From Pseudanabaena sp. FACHB-1998 (GTDB lineage Bacteria > Cyanobacteriota > Cyanobacteriia > Pseudanabaenales > Pseudanabaenaceae): a stretch of DNA of 64,000 bases. The notes beneath the pieces were generated by a model. The model was not told the DNA's origin. It did not search any database and was given only the letters and a program-made list of their open reading frames with translations. The translations under genes were made by a program, and so were the position numbers. Below are positions 26,575-35,763 of the stretch, piece by piece. How positions within the stretch are numbered: position 1 is the first letter of the stretch; every line of letters begins with the position of its first letter. The stretch spans positions 124,001 through 188,000 of the forward strand of contig NZ_JACJQA010000033.1 in assembly GCF_014696355.1 (NCBI RefSeq). Reading direction: 5' to 3'.

Positions 26575-28220
26575 TAGCTAGCTTTACGCTCAAGGGCGCG
26601 ATCACCGCCGACTTCTTGAAGCTCTGGCTTGATTTCCACTGCTTGAACCTTGGGCTGAAGTACAGGAGGATTGGCGAGATAATCAGCAAGTTGAGCTTCA
26701 ATCTGTTCACGCACAATCGAGCGATATTCAAGGAAATGCTCGCCTTGAGCGCAGACTGAGAGATAGCTGGTGACCACGTTTGGATAACGCTTCATCAAAT
26801 CAAAGAGATTAATCCAGAATTGGAAACGGGTTTTACGAACGAAACCTTGTCTCCAGCAAAGAATTAATAAAGCTCTGATCGCAGTCCAATCGGTTCTCTT
26901 CTTTTGATCGGTTTTCTCACGCTTGATGCGCTTGTACTGAGACTCTCCAAGAATCAAGAAATGGCGATAGGTGCGATTGAGGAATACTAATGGATCGTAG
27001 AGAGTCCAGAAAGCATGAACATATTCCGTTGCAATATCTTCCAAAGGACGAGTGGGCATGAAGTTCATCAAAGTGGTTTGATGCCCATTGCTATTCTGGG
27101 TGATCATCCGACCTTCTTTATTCAAGCGATGCCATAAGCCAGTATCAGGCAAAGCTTGTAGCATACTGAAGAGAGCCGTAGGAACTGCCGTGAGTTCTAC
27201 AAATTGAACAATGCGATCGCCTGCTCCTTTTTTCTCACCATCAAAGCCGATGATAAAGCCTGCCATCACCCGAATCCCTGCTCTAGCAATATTAATCACT
27301 GATTCTGAAAGCGGATCGCGATTGTTTTGGAACTTCTTCGTGAGAGCAAGGCTATCGGTATCAGGAGTTTCAATGCCAAGGAACACTGAACCAAAGTTAC
27401 ATTCCACCATCATCTGCATCATTTCAGGATCTTGGGCAAGATCCACCGATGCTTCCGTGGCAAAGGAGAAGGGATAGTTGCGCTCTTTCATCCAAGGCTT
27501 TAGCTCTTGCAGCATCACCTTCACATTGCGCTTATTGCCGATGAAGTTATCATCGACCATGAAAATACTACGTCTCCAACCGAGATCATAGAGACATTGC
27601 AATTCTGCGAGAATCTGAGCAGGAGTTTTAGTACGGGGCTTACGTCCATAGAGAACAATAATGTCGCAAAATTCGCATTGGAAGGGGCAACCGCGAGAAA
27701 ACTGCACCGACATTTCGGCGTAGCGGTTCATCTCTAGGAGATCAAAGCGAGGGATGGGCGTATCCGTAACCGCAGGTTTTTCGCCATTGGATCTGAGAAT
27801 ACCTGTGCGATCGCCTCTTTCGATCGCCTCGACAAACATCGGCAACGTAATTTCGCCTTCATCAAGGATTAAGAAATCTGCTCCTGAAACTTTCGCTTCT
27901 TCAGGTAAAGCAGTCGGATAAGGCCCCCCAACAGCAACTAATTTACCGCGTTTTTTCGCCTCTTGGATTTGCGCTAGAAAGTCATTTTTCTGCACAATCA
28001 TAGCTGAGAGAATCACCACTTCCGCCCATTCCCACTCGGCTTCGGTGATATCACGCACATTGCGATCGACTAATTTAAATTCCCATGTTTGCGGCAAGAT
28101 CGCGGCAACAGTGACCATGCCAAGGGGTGGAAGCTGAGCCTTATAACCAACTAATTCTAGGGTTTTTTCAAACGACCAAAAGCTTTTTGGAAATAACGGA
28201 TAGACGAGTAAAACACGCAT
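26574..28220 (-). CDS. B12-binding radical SAM protein 1
   Basis: This 548-residue enzyme has an N-terminal cobalamin-binding-like Rossmann region (1-140: RVLLVYPLFPKSFWSFE, PPLGMVTVAAILP, VVILSAMIVQK, VGGPYPTALPEE, DEGE) without the DxHxxG ligand. A radical SAM barrel follows with the cluster motif C178-x3-C182-x2-C185 in RGCPFQCEFCD, then MVDDNFIGNKRNVK, VFLGIETPD and GFIIGFDGEKKG. The C-terminal part matches the DUF4070-type extension seen in HpnP-like and related methyltransferases. The reaction cannot be named; methyl transfer or ring chemistry on a lipid or pigment is plausible. It is a close paralogue of the 29977-31551 gene. Confidence 0.87.
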   Translation of the reverse strand: MRVLLVYPLFPKSFWSFEKTLELVGYKAQLPPLGMVTVAAILPQTWEFKLVDRNVRDITEAEWEWAEVVILSAMIVQKNDFLAQIQEAKKRGKLVAVGGPYPTALPEEAKVSGADFLILDEGEITLPMFVEAIERGDRTGILRSNGEKPAVTDTPIPRFDLLEMNRYAEMSVQFSRGCPFQCEFCDIIVLYGRKPRTKTPAQILAELQCLYDLGWRRSIFMVDDNFIGNKRNVKVMLQELKPWMKERNYPFSFATEASVDLAQDPEMMQMMVECNFGSVFLGIETPDTDSLALTKKFQNNRDPLSESVINIARAGIRVMAGFIIGFDGEKKGAGDRIVQFVELTAVPTALFSMLQALPDTGLWHRLNKEGRMITQNSNGHQTTLMNFMPTRPLEDIATEYVHAFWTLYDPLVFLNRTYRHFLILGESQYKRIKREKTDQKKRTDWTAIRALLILCWRQGFVRKTRFQFWINLFDLMKRYPNVVTSYLSVCAQGEHFLEYRSIVREQIEAQLADYLANPPVLQPKVQAVEIKPELQEVGGDRALERKAS

Positions 28221-28328
28221 TGTTTGTAGTTGGGGCTTGTTTTTGATTGATTATGATCTGCACCTATTATAAAGGGTGATGCAATGGGTAGTCTTTATAC
28301 TCATGAAAAATCAGCAATTCTCGTTAAG

Positions 28329-28383
28329 AAACCTATTTTGGGGTTTTCAACGCCTTCGGCGTTGAAAACCCCAAAATAGGTTT
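28329..28383. repeat. Long perfect hairpin upstream of radical SAM gene 1
   Basis: Arms of 26 bases, AAACCTATTTTGGGGTTTTC... and complement, with GCC-TTC-GGC at the tip. It may terminate the upstream 28424-29785 gene, since it lies just past its stop. Confidence 0.65.
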
Positions 28384-28423
28384 TTTGAAAGCACCACGAT
28401 GCTGAGCTAATTACTACATAATT

Positions 28424-29785
28424 CTAAAAACCAAAAAACTTGCCGACGATGCTAGTGAAGTTACTAATAAACTGGAAATTTTTTTCTAGTGGGGTAAGTT
28501 CTTTCTTAGGAGCAACAGCTTGGCGCAAAAATACACCTTTTCCAGAAAATTGATTATCAATTAATGAGACTTTATTACGAAAATATGGCCAAAATGTCTC
28601 TGTACGGATAGTTGAATAGCCCAGTCGGCTATCAAATCCTATCAATAAATGACTTTCAACACTTGTCTTTGCTGGCGATGTTTCCATTACATATATGCCC
28701 CCACTCCCTTCTAAATAGAGCTTTCCTGTGCCATGAAAAATAATGTATCGATGCTGTCCTGTCATCCAACTATGAAAACTCCATATCCATCGAGTCTTTA
28801 ACTGGATATCTCCAGATATCCCCGTAATACAAGCAGGATGCATCACAACTCCTGGATGTTGTTGCAACTGTACTTCAGTAATGTAGTTACTTGCTATTTT
28901 GGGAGATAAAACAACCGTTCCATCTTCAACTGTACTTTTAGTCGTAAATTCTGTTAGCTCAACTAATCCCGATGCATAACTAATAAATGGAGCAGACCAT
29001 CTCCAAAATAATTTAGTTCGTTTATTCAGATTACGATCATATTGATTCATGGAATCCATTCTCATATATAAAGGATTGAACAGATCAACCCTTATACTGA
29101 CCGTCTTCTCTGCATTTTTATAAAAAATATTTCCATCAGCTATGGGATCAGTTAATTGAATGGGAGGAAACTTTTCTGCAAAATAGGCAATTCCGAAAAA
29201 GCACCAAGCTTTCCATAATGGAGAAGCAAATAAAACAAGAAAAATGGTGCAAAAAATATATATCCAGTTCTCTTGAAAATTTATAACTAATAGTTTCCAT
29301 ACTCGATCCAATCGTTGTTCTGATTCTTCAAGTTGGAAGAGTTTTTGGGTTAACTGTTCCTTAAGATTTCTCAATTGCTGCTCGCGTTCGAGATATTCTT
29401 TTTCTAAGCGTTGATATACTGCTTTTTCTTTTTTTAATAATTCGCAAGCAGTCTCTTTTTGCAATCTTATATCGAAACGATAAAATTCATACCAAGGGAT
29501 ATCTATATTACATTCTGCTTTAATTCTGAGGTCAATATCCTGATTCAAAAGGTTGATTTTTGACTTAAACTGCGGATTTGTATTGATCTCAAGTTGCTTG
29601 ATATCTCTGTTGATCCTGTTGATAACTTCCTGAATATCTTTTCCAGAAAGTTGACTCCAGAGATCTTGCCCAATTGGTTTAAGGATGGTAGTCGCCGAAA
29701 ATAGAACTGTTAGTACAGCAATAAGTAAGGCGATGCTTATGGCTTTATTTGCCAGCCATAAAACAATGGCAAATATCAGTTTCAT
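28424..29785 (-). CDS. Coiled-coil membrane protein with AIM24-like C-terminal half
   Basis: I do not recognise this 453-residue protein with certainty. It has a hydrophobic N-terminal helix (about 8-32), a long polar coiled coil (about 45-165, rich in Lys, Glu and Leu: LEKEYLEREQQLRNLKEQL), a second membrane helix (about 173-195) and a beta-rich domain of about 250 residues. That last domain has PGVVMHPACITGISGDI, FHGTGKLYLEGSGGIYVME and HLLIGFDSRLGYS, in the style of AIM24/TIGR00266 beta-sandwich proteins; this is a resemblance only. It sits between two paralogous radical SAM genes on the same strand, with hairpins on both sides, so it is probably an independent transcript inserted between duplicates. 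Confidence 0.5.
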   Translation of the reverse strand: MKLIFAIVLWLANKAISIALLIAVLTVLFSATTILKPIGQDLWSQLSGKDIQEVINRINRDIKQLEINTNPQFKSKINLLNQDIDLRIKAECNIDIPWYEFYRFDIRLQKETACELLKKEKAVYQRLEKEYLEREQQLRNLKEQLTQKLFQLEESEQRLDRVWKLLVINFQENWIYIFCTIFLVLFASPLWKAWCFFGIAYFAEKFPPIQLTDPIADGNIFYKNAEKTVSIRVDLFNPLYMRMDSMNQYDRNLNKRTKLFWRWSAPFISYASGLVELTEFTTKSTVEDGTVVLSPKIASNYITEVQLQQHPGVVMHPACITGISGDIQLKTRWIWSFHSWMTGQHRYIIFHGTGKLYLEGSGGIYVMETSPAKTSVESHLLIGFDSRLGYSTIRTETFWPYFRNKVSLIDNQFSGKGVFLRQAVAPKKELTPLEKNFQFISNFTSIVGKFFGF

Positions 29786-29830
29786 AAAATATTATGCCCT
29801 GAGCCTACAATCACGTATGTAATTAGTATA

Positions 29831-29875
29831 GAGAGATTTTAAAAGCGTCGCAAAGCGACGCTTTTAAAATCTCTC
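29831..29875. repeat. Perfect hairpin, first of a pair
   Basis: Arms GAGAGATTTTAAAAGCGTCGC and complement with loop AAA. It lies upstream of the 29785 start. Confidence 0.6.
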
Positions 29876-29919
29876 CATTAATTGCCCAGTTTCTACAGCG
29901 TTTTATTAAACCCAAACCT

Positions 29920-29968
29920 AAGAAATTTTTTAAAAGGCTAGCTTTGCCAGCCTTTTAAAAAATTTCTT
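29920..29968 (-). terminator. Hairpin after radical SAM gene 2
   Basis: Arms AAGAAATTTTTTAAAAGGCT and complement, eight bases beyond the stop of the 29977 gene. Read on the minus strand it ends in a long T-run. Confidence 0.65.
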
Positions 29969-29976
29969 TTACTAAA

Positions 29977-31551
29977 CTAAGCAGCGATCGCTGATTTCTG
30001 TTCTAATTTCTGAATACGTTCTTCTTCTTTCCAATAAGCAGCTAACTGCGATTCAATTTCACTACGAACGATGTCGCGGTACTCCATGAAGTGTTCATTG
30101 TGAGCGCAGACGATTAGGTAATGTTCCCATACCGCAGGATTACGCTTGATCATGCTGAATAGATGATGCCAGAACTTAAAGCGGGTATCGCGCTTAATTC
30201 CTTGCCGCCAAACGATAATCGCTAGAGCCTTGAGGTCGGTGAGTGTGGGCAGTTTTGCTTCAGCTTTGATTCTGGGTGCGCCCAACTTTAAGAAATAGCT
30301 GTAAACGCGATCGAGATAGGCGTGCGGCTCGTACAAAGCACAAAAGGCTTCCACATATTCGCGGGCAATTTCTTCAACGGGGCGCGTTGGCTCGAAATTC
30401 ATTAAGGTAGTTTGATTTAAGTTCCCATTTTGAGTTCTTAGCCTTCCTTCTTTTTCGAGACGATGCCAGAGAGCAGTGTGGGGTAATGCTTGCAGCATCG
30501 CAAATGTTGTCGTCGGAATACCTGTTAGTTCTGCAAAACGGACAATGCGATCGCCTGCTCCTTTTTTCTCACCATCAAAGCCGATGATGAATCCTGCCAT
30601 GACGCGAATCCCTGTTTTAGTAATTGCTTCAACAGAGTCAAGCAGTGATGATCTTGTATTTTGAAACTTCTTGGTCATCTGCAAACTATCTTCATCAGGA
30701 GTTTCAATCCCAAGGAACACGGCATCAAAATAACATTCCACCATCAGATCCATTAGTTCTTGGTCGGCGGCTAAATCGATGGAAGCTTCAGTATTAAATC
30801 GGAAGGGATAGCCATGTTCTTTTTGCCATTCCTTCAGTTCGAGCAAGAGCAAGCGCACATTACGTTTATTGCCGATGAAGTTGTCATCCACCATAAATAC
30901 GCCGCGCCGCCAGCCAAGGCTATATAAATAGTCAAGTTCGGCGAGTAACTGAGCAGGAGTCTTAGTGCGGGGTTTGCGTCCGTAAAGTACGATAATGTCG
31001 CAAAATTCACATTGGAAGGGGCAACCGCGTGAGAACTGCACCGACATCGAGTCGTATGCGTCAAATTCTAATAAATCAAAGCGCGGTACGGGCGTATTAG
31101 TAACATCAGGCTTTTCGCTGGTTCTAAAAATGCCACTGGTTTCACCCTTAGCGATCGCCTCGACAAACATTGGCAAAGTAATTTCGCCTTCATCCAAAAT
31201 CAAATAATCCACACCTGCGGCTTGAGGATCTTCAGGCATCGAAGTGGGATAGGGTCCGCCACAAGCAACTTTTTTACCGCGACGTTTTGCTTCTTTAATC
31301 AATGACAATAAATCATCTTTCTGGACGATCATTGCCGACAGGATAACCATATCCGCCCATTGCCATTCCGCCTCTGTAATCGAGCGCACATTGCGATCGA
31401 CCAATTTAAAGTTCCATTCTTGGGGCAAGATCGCCGCAACAGTAATCAAGCCTAGAGGTGGTAGTAACACCTTGCGATTTACTAGCTCTAGGATTTTTTC
31501 GTAAGACCAAAATGTTTTTGGAAACAGTGGGTAAACCAGTAGAACGTTCAT
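29977..31551 (-). CDS. B12-binding radical SAM protein 2
   Basis: This 524-residue paralogue of the 26574-28220 product has the same order of parts: VLLVYPLFPKTFWSYE, PPLGLITVAAILP, VILSAMIVQKDD, CGGPYPTSMPED, cluster motif C177-x3-C181-x2-C184 in RGCPFQCEFCD, MVDDNFIGNKRNV, VFLGIETPDED and GFIIGFDGEKKG. It lacks the extra C-terminal 25 residues of paralogue 1 and ends KSAIAA. Conservation of catalytic residues in both copies suggests that both are active, possibly on different substrates. No gene nearby names a pathway. The start at 31551 matches the paralogue's first residues. Confidence 0.87.
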   Translation of the reverse strand: MNVLLVYPLFPKTFWSYEKILELVNRKVLLPPLGLITVAAILPQEWNFKLVDRNVRSITEAEWQWADMVILSAMIVQKDDLLSLIKEAKRRGKKVACGGPYPTSMPEDPQAAGVDYLILDEGEITLPMFVEAIAKGETSGIFRTSEKPDVTNTPVPRFDLLEFDAYDSMSVQFSRGCPFQCEFCDIIVLYGRKPRTKTPAQLLAELDYLYSLGWRRGVFMVDDNFIGNKRNVRLLLLELKEWQKEHGYPFRFNTEASIDLAADQELMDLMVECYFDAVFLGIETPDEDSLQMTKKFQNTRSSLLDSVEAITKTGIRVMAGFIIGFDGEKKGAGDRIVRFAELTGIPTTTFAMLQALPHTALWHRLEKEGRLRTQNGNLNQTTLMNFEPTRPVEEIAREYVEAFCALYEPHAYLDRVYSYFLKLGAPRIKAEAKLPTLTDLKALAIIVWRQGIKRDTRFKFWHHLFSMIKRNPAVWEHYLIVCAHNEHFMEYRDIVRSEIESQLAAYWKEEERIQKLEQKSAIAA

Positions 31552-31580
31552 ATCTTTTGGGGTTTTAAGTGGGCGGATAC

Positions 31581-31616
31581 TTTACATAGCGCCTCCTGTT
31601 GAGAGGCGCTATGTAA
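31581..31616 (-). repeat. Hairpin between ylqD and radical SAM gene 2
   Basis: Arms TTTACATAGCGCCTC and GAGGCGCTATGTAAA lie just past the ylqD stop codon, so it is probably the terminator of ylqD. Confidence 0.6.
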
Positions 31617-31620
31617 AAAT

Positions 31621-32085
31621 TTAGACAGTTGGGAAACCAGTGCGAATATCTTCGATCACACCGTCGCGCAAGATAATTTCGACACGCATATTGGCGATCA
31701 AGTTATCACCTTTACCCGCAGGAAAATAGCTATCAAGCTGACCTTGAGCAACTTCCTGTTCTAGTTCCAAATTTTGCACTTGGGTCAATTGGGTCAACAA
31801 TTGATTCTTTTGTTCTAATAATTCAGCCTTGACGCGATTCATTTCCGAACGAATGCCTTCGATCGCATTGGATACTTCCGCAGAAAAAGGCTTGATGCTT
31901 TGGCGTTCAATTTCATTGATTTGGCGAGAGCCTTGAGCGTCAACCTGTTGCACTTGGGCATCAATTTGCGAAATTTGCAATTGCAGTTGTTGCTGCATTT
32001 CCTCTTTCCAGCGTTGCGTCACAACTACTTGAATATTGGCGGTGCGACGCAATAAAAGCTGATTAGAAAAATCGATCGAATTCAC
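31621..32085 (-). CDS. YlqD-family coiled-coil protein
   Basis: This 154-residue protein matches the YlqD family by layout: an N-terminal strand (LLLRRTANIQVVVTQRWKEE), a central Gln/Glu-rich coiled coil (about 28-115) and the C-terminal block MRVEIILRDGVIEDIRTG. The start is GTG at 32085, supported by CGGAGA six bases upstream and by the lack of a nearby ATG. The molecular role of YlqD is unknown; it is a common small cytoplasmic protein in cyanobacteria and Bacillus. It forms its own unit downstream of the acyl-ACP synthetase gene. Confidence 0.8.
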   Translation of the reverse strand: MNSIDFSNQLLLRRTANIQVVVTQRWKEEMQQQLQLQISQIDAQVQQVDAQGSRQINEIERQSIKPFSAEVSNAIEGIRSEMNRVKAELLEQKNQLLTQLTQVQNLELEQEVAQGQLDSYFPAGKGDNLIANMRVEIILRDGVIEDIRTGFPTV

Positions 32086-32114
32086 ACTTATCTCCGTTTA
32101 CTAAGTTATTTTCC

Positions 32115-32161
32115 TAATTTTGTTGTTGGGGGGCGCAAAGCGCCCCCGCAACAACAAAATT
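32115..32161. repeat. Hairpin with GGGGGCGC-AAA-GCGCCCCC core
   Basis: Arms ATTTTGTTGTTG and CAACAACAAAAT flank a G/C core. It sits between the acyl-ACP synthetase stop and the ylqD start. Confidence 0.6.
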
Positions 32162-32211
32162 ACATTACATGACTGCCATTTTCCTTTGAGAGAGGCATAG
32201 CTTCAGTCAAA

Positions 32212-34098
32212 TTATGAATTAAACATTTTGTCAATAATATCTTGATAACGCTCAAATACGATGTTACGTCGAATTTTGAATGTTTGGGTTAGGCAGCCAT
32301 TGTCAATAGTAAAGGGTTCGGGCAAGAACTCAAATACTCCAATGCGATCGTTAATGCTATAGCCGAGGCGGTTTTGAACTTCGCGATTGAGTTCTTCTCG
32401 ATAGAGATTACGAATTTTGAGATCGTTGAGGGTGGGCAAAATGCTTGCCAAAGTAGATTCAGCAGGAATGAAACCTGCGGCTTCTAGTGCCGAGAGGTTA
32501 GGAACAATTAAAATTCCTAATTGTTTCTGATCTTGCCCCACCAGTACCACTTGATCAATATAGGGACTACGGATACAAGCATCTTCAATGGGCTGAGGCT
32601 CAATATTTTCGCCATTGGTTAAGACAATCGTATCTTTAGCGCGACCTGTGATGATGAGGTCATCCCATTTGCTGACATAGCCTAAGTCGCCTGTGTCAAA
32701 CCAGCCCTGCGGATCGATCGCCTTTGCCGTAGCTTCAGGATTTTTGTAGTAACCCTGCATCACCTGTGGTCCGCGAATTAGCACTAAGCCCTGCTGACCA
32801 ATTGGCACATCGGCGCGAGTTGATAAATCCACAATGCGGGTTTCGGTGCGGGGAAATGGTTGTCCATCGCCACCCCGAATATTGCGATCGGGGCGGCGCA
32901 CATGGGTAATGGGCGAAGTTTCCGTTAAGCCATAACCACCTAAAATTTCAATGCCGACAATTTCATAGAAGTCTTCAAGGTGTTCGGCGATCGAGCCGCC
33001 ACCACTAACGATGTATTTGAAATTGCCGCCCGTTGCTTCACGGACTTTTTGATAAACCAATTTATGACCAAGTTTATGAACTGCCCATAGGCTTAAAACT
33101 ACCAGTGATGCGGCAAATTTGTCGCCTAGAGAAGGATAGAGATTTTCAACATTTAAGCCTTGGACGACCCGTTTTGCCGTGATGTATTTTTGGCTGTTTT
33201 TTAGAAAAAAATTCACTAAGCGTTGCTTACTAGCGGGCTGGTCGCGAAAGTTTTTCTGTACCCCTTCATATATTGATTCCCACAAGCGCGGCACTGCGAC
33301 CATGTAATGGGGTTTATGCTCTTTTAAGTCCTTTTTGATGGTGCGAAGGTTGGTATAGATCTGGGTGCATCCTTGGGAAAAAATAAAATATTCAAAGGTG
33401 CGTTCGTAGGAATGCCATGTGGGGAGAATACTGAGAACTCGCTCATTAACTTTGAGTTGTAAAACTGTCTGTGCGGCTTCTACTTCGTAGAGAAAATTCC
33501 CATGGGTGAGCATCACTCCTTTAGGTCGAGCAGTTGTACCAGAGGTATAAATTAGGGTGGCAAGCGTATCGCGTTGGATTGGGGGATTACCTAGATCTTT
33601 GCCACTGCCTTTGGCTAAGAGTTGCTGAAAGTTATAGGCTCCTTCAGGTGGTGTTTCATCCGACAACAAAATAATTTGCTTGACGGGTAAATTATGCAGC
33701 TCTGGCTCTAATTTTTTGAGCGTGGCTAGATTTTCAACCACGATCGCCACGCTATCACTATGCTCGATGATGTAAAGCAGTTCACTACGTTCCGCCTGCG
33801 AACTGCGGGTAGCATTTGCCGCCCCGATCGCCAAAATCCCTTGATCAGCAATTAACCACCTTGGGGAGTTATCGGCAATGAGAGCCACTTTGTCACCAAA
33901 ATTTACCCCTAGCGATCGCAAGCCTGCTCCGAATTGATTAATTTGCTCAAAGGTATCTTTATAGGAAATTCTGACGGGCGGCTTCGCGTGGGGATCGTAG
34001 AGGGCGATCGCATCGGGATGCACTTCGGCTCCTTGCCGCCATAGTTGCCAGAGACTATTAAACTGCGTTACTTGGGATGGCTGAGAGGAATTAGGCAT
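32212..34098 (-). CDS. aas: Long-chain acyl-ACP synthetase / fatty acid-CoA ligase
   Basis: This 628-residue ANL-superfamily enzyme activates free fatty acids with ATP. Visible motifs are the P-loop YTSGTTARPKGVMLTHG (184-200), GYGLTETSP, WFDTGDLGY and the hinge ITGRAKDTIVLTNGENIEP. Cyanobacteria have one such enzyme, which loads fatty acids on ACP to recycle those released from membranes; the synthetase name follows that knowledge, since ACP and CoA specificity cannot be read from motifs. The N-terminal end (PNSSQPSQVTQFNSLWQLW) is hydrophilic. It is alone in its unit, with repeat elements on both sides. Confidence 0.9.
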   Translation of the reverse strand: MPNSSQPSQVTQFNSLWQLWRQGAEVHPDAIALYDPHAKPPVRISYKDTFEQINQFGAGLRSLGVNFGDKVALIADNSPRWLIADQGILAIGAANATRSSQAERSELLYIIEHSDSVAIVVENLATLKKLEPELHNLPVKQIILLSDETPPEGAYNFQQLLAKGSGKDLGNPPIQRDTLATLIYTSGTTARPKGVMLTHGNFLYEVEAAQTVLQLKVNERVLSILPTWHSYERTFEYFIFSQGCTQIYTNLRTIKKDLKEHKPHYMVAVPRLWESIYEGVQKNFRDQPASKQRLVNFFLKNSQKYITAKRVVQGLNVENLYPSLGDKFAASLVVLSLWAVHKLGHKLVYQKVREATGGNFKYIVSGGGSIAEHLEDFYEIVGIEILGGYGLTETSPITHVRRPDRNIRGGDGQPFPRTETRIVDLSTRADVPIGQQGLVLIRGPQVMQGYYKNPEATAKAIDPQGWFDTGDLGYVSKWDDLIITGRAKDTIVLTNGENIEPQPIEDACIRSPYIDQVVLVGQDQKQLGILIVPNLSALEAAGFIPAESTLASILPTLNDLKIRNLYREELNREVQNRLGYSINDRIGVFEFLPEPFTIDNGCLTQTFKIRRNIVFERYQDIIDKMFNS

Positions 34099-34157
34099 AG
34101 GAGTAAATATTTTACTAATTCTTAATTATTTGAGATTATAAGAAATCGTATTTAAAA

Positions 34158-34260
34158 CTATAGCAATGTAAGTTTTGCTTAGGAAATAAAACCTAAAAAG
34201 CGAGTGGCGGCGCGAAGCGCCGCCACTCGCTTTTTGGGTTTTGGTTTGTACTGGCTAACT
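34158..34260. repeat. Dispersed hairpin element, copy D
   Basis: The left end ACTATAGCAATGTAAG and TTAGGA, the hairpin with arms CTAAAAAGCGAGTGGCGGCGC and near-complement (loop GAA), and the right end TGTACTGGCTAAC are recognisable. The outer parts have drifted while the inner stem is intact. Confidence 0.7.
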
Positions 34261-34294
34261 CTTGCTTTGCTATATTGCGTAAATCCTAGATTTT

Positions 34295-35458
34295 CTAGAC
34301 TTTAAGCATAACTTGTTCAATTACGGCACTTCTTGCCCATTTATCGGCTTCGAGAATATCCTCAAGTTCTGGCTTAGAAACACAATTATGGCGATCGCAC
34401 ACATGCTTAATCAGATCGGCAATCTGCACATACCGCACCCGCTCTTGGAGGAATAGCTCTACTACTTGTTCATTAGCAGCATTCAAGACCGCAGGCATCG
34501 TTCCACCTGCGCGACCTGCGGCATAGGCTAGTTCCATGCAGGGATATTTCTGATGATCAGGGGCGCGGAAAGTGAGCGTGCCGCATTTGACAAGATCGAG
34601 GCGTTCCCATTGTGTGGGAATGCGATCAGGATAAGAAAGGGAATAGAGCAGAGGTAACCGCATATCGGGAATGCCCAGTTGCGCCAATACGGAAGTATCT
34701 TCTAATTCAATTAGCGAATGGATAATACTTTGAGGATGAATAACAATTTCGATTTTGTCGTAATCCACACCAAAGAGATAATGGGCTTCGATCACTTCTA
34801 AACCCTTATTCATTAGAGTTGCGGAATCAATCGTAATCTTTTTTCCCATCGCCCAATTGGGATGTTTCAAGGCATCGGCAACGGTGACAGAGGCAAGTTC
34901 TTCCGTGGGGCGATCGCGAAAAGCGCCACCCGAAGCCGTGAGAATAATCCGCCGCAGTCCACCTTCAGGTACTCCTTGCAAACATTGGAAAATAGCTGAA
35001 TGTTCCGAATCGGCTGGAAATAGCTTCACGCCATGCTTTTTCACCAATGGCACGACCACTTCCCCACCAGCGATCAGCGTTTCTTTGTTGGCTAAGGCAA
35101 TATTTTTCCCAGCTTTGATGGCGGCGATGGTGGGCAATAACCCTGCACAGCCGACAATTCCTGTGACAACTGCTTCAGAATCTCCGTAAGAAGCAACAGT
35201 TTCTACGCCTTCGGCTCCTGCGAGCATAATCGGCTTTACGGTTAGATCGGCGATCGCTTCTTTTAGTTCGGCAAGTTTAGTTTCACTCGCGATCGCTACA
35301 ATTTCAGGCTGAAACTTACGTATCTGCTGGGCAAAAAGCTCAATATTTCCCCCTGCGGTCATACCTTCAACTTGAAATTTTTCAGGATATTCCGCGACAA
35401 TATCAAGCGTTTGTGTACCAATGGAGCCAGTAGAGCCAAGCAGAGTAATACGTTTCAT
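34295..35458 (-). CDS. dxr: 1-deoxy-D-xylulose 5-phosphate reductoisomerase
   Basis: This 387-residue enzyme catalyses the second step of the MEP isoprenoid pathway, making methylerythritol 4-phosphate with NADPH. Marks are the NADPH loop [14 protein letters not shown] at the N-terminus, [25 protein letters not shown] with the metal-binding Asp and Glu, [32 protein letters not shown] and [11 protein letters not shown]. Length and motif order are normal. Isoprenoids made this way supply the chlorophyll phytol tail, carotenoids and quinones. It is an isolated gene with a repeat copy on each side; no clear Shine-Dalgarno precedes the ATG. Confidence 0.95.
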   Translation of the reverse strand: MKRITLLGSTGSIGTQTLDIVAEYPEKFQVEGMTAGGNIELFAQQIRKFQPEIVAIASETKLAELKEAIADLTVKPIMLAGAEGVETVASYGDSEAVVTGIVGCAGLLPTIAAIKAGKNIALANKETLIAGGEVVVPLVKKHGVKLFPADSEHSAIFQCLQGVPEGGLRRIILTASGGAFRDRPTEELASVTVADALKHPNWAMGKKITIDSATLMNKGLEVIEAHYLFGVDYDKIEIVIHPQSIIHSLIELEDTSVLAQLGIPDMRLPLLYSLSYPDRIPTQWERLDLVKCGTLTFRAPDHQKYPCMELAYAAGRAGGTMPAVLNAANEQVVELFLQERVRYVQIADLIKHVCDRHNCVSKPELEDILEADKWARSAVIEQVMLKV

Positions 35459-35579
35459 AAAAATAGGCTTGTTAATTATTTATTAAAGTTGTGCTTAAAG
35501 TCTTGCATAAATTTTTGAGCGATCGCGATCGAATCTAGATCCAGAAAATAACCACACTTTGCGCTGCCATCTTCTAGTT

Positions 35580-35640
35580 TTTAAAATCCAAGAAGTTAGT
35601 AGGACGGGGCGAAGCGCCGCCCTACTAACTTCTTAGGTAG
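35580..35640. repeat. Partial hairpin element between dxr and sat
   Basis: Arms CCAAGAAGTTAGTAGG and CCTACTAACTTCTTAGG surround GGCGAAGCGCC, and TTTTAAAATCC lies at the left. Outer ends are missing. Confidence 0.6.
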
Positions 35641-35763
35641 GAATAGACCAAAATCAAATTTTGTTGACAAAAAAAGTTAACATAAAATTAATAATTCTAC
35701 ACAAGCGATCTTTTCAAAGCTTGTAATTCACACCCTTTTAACTCACTTTTCAAATTAAAAGTC

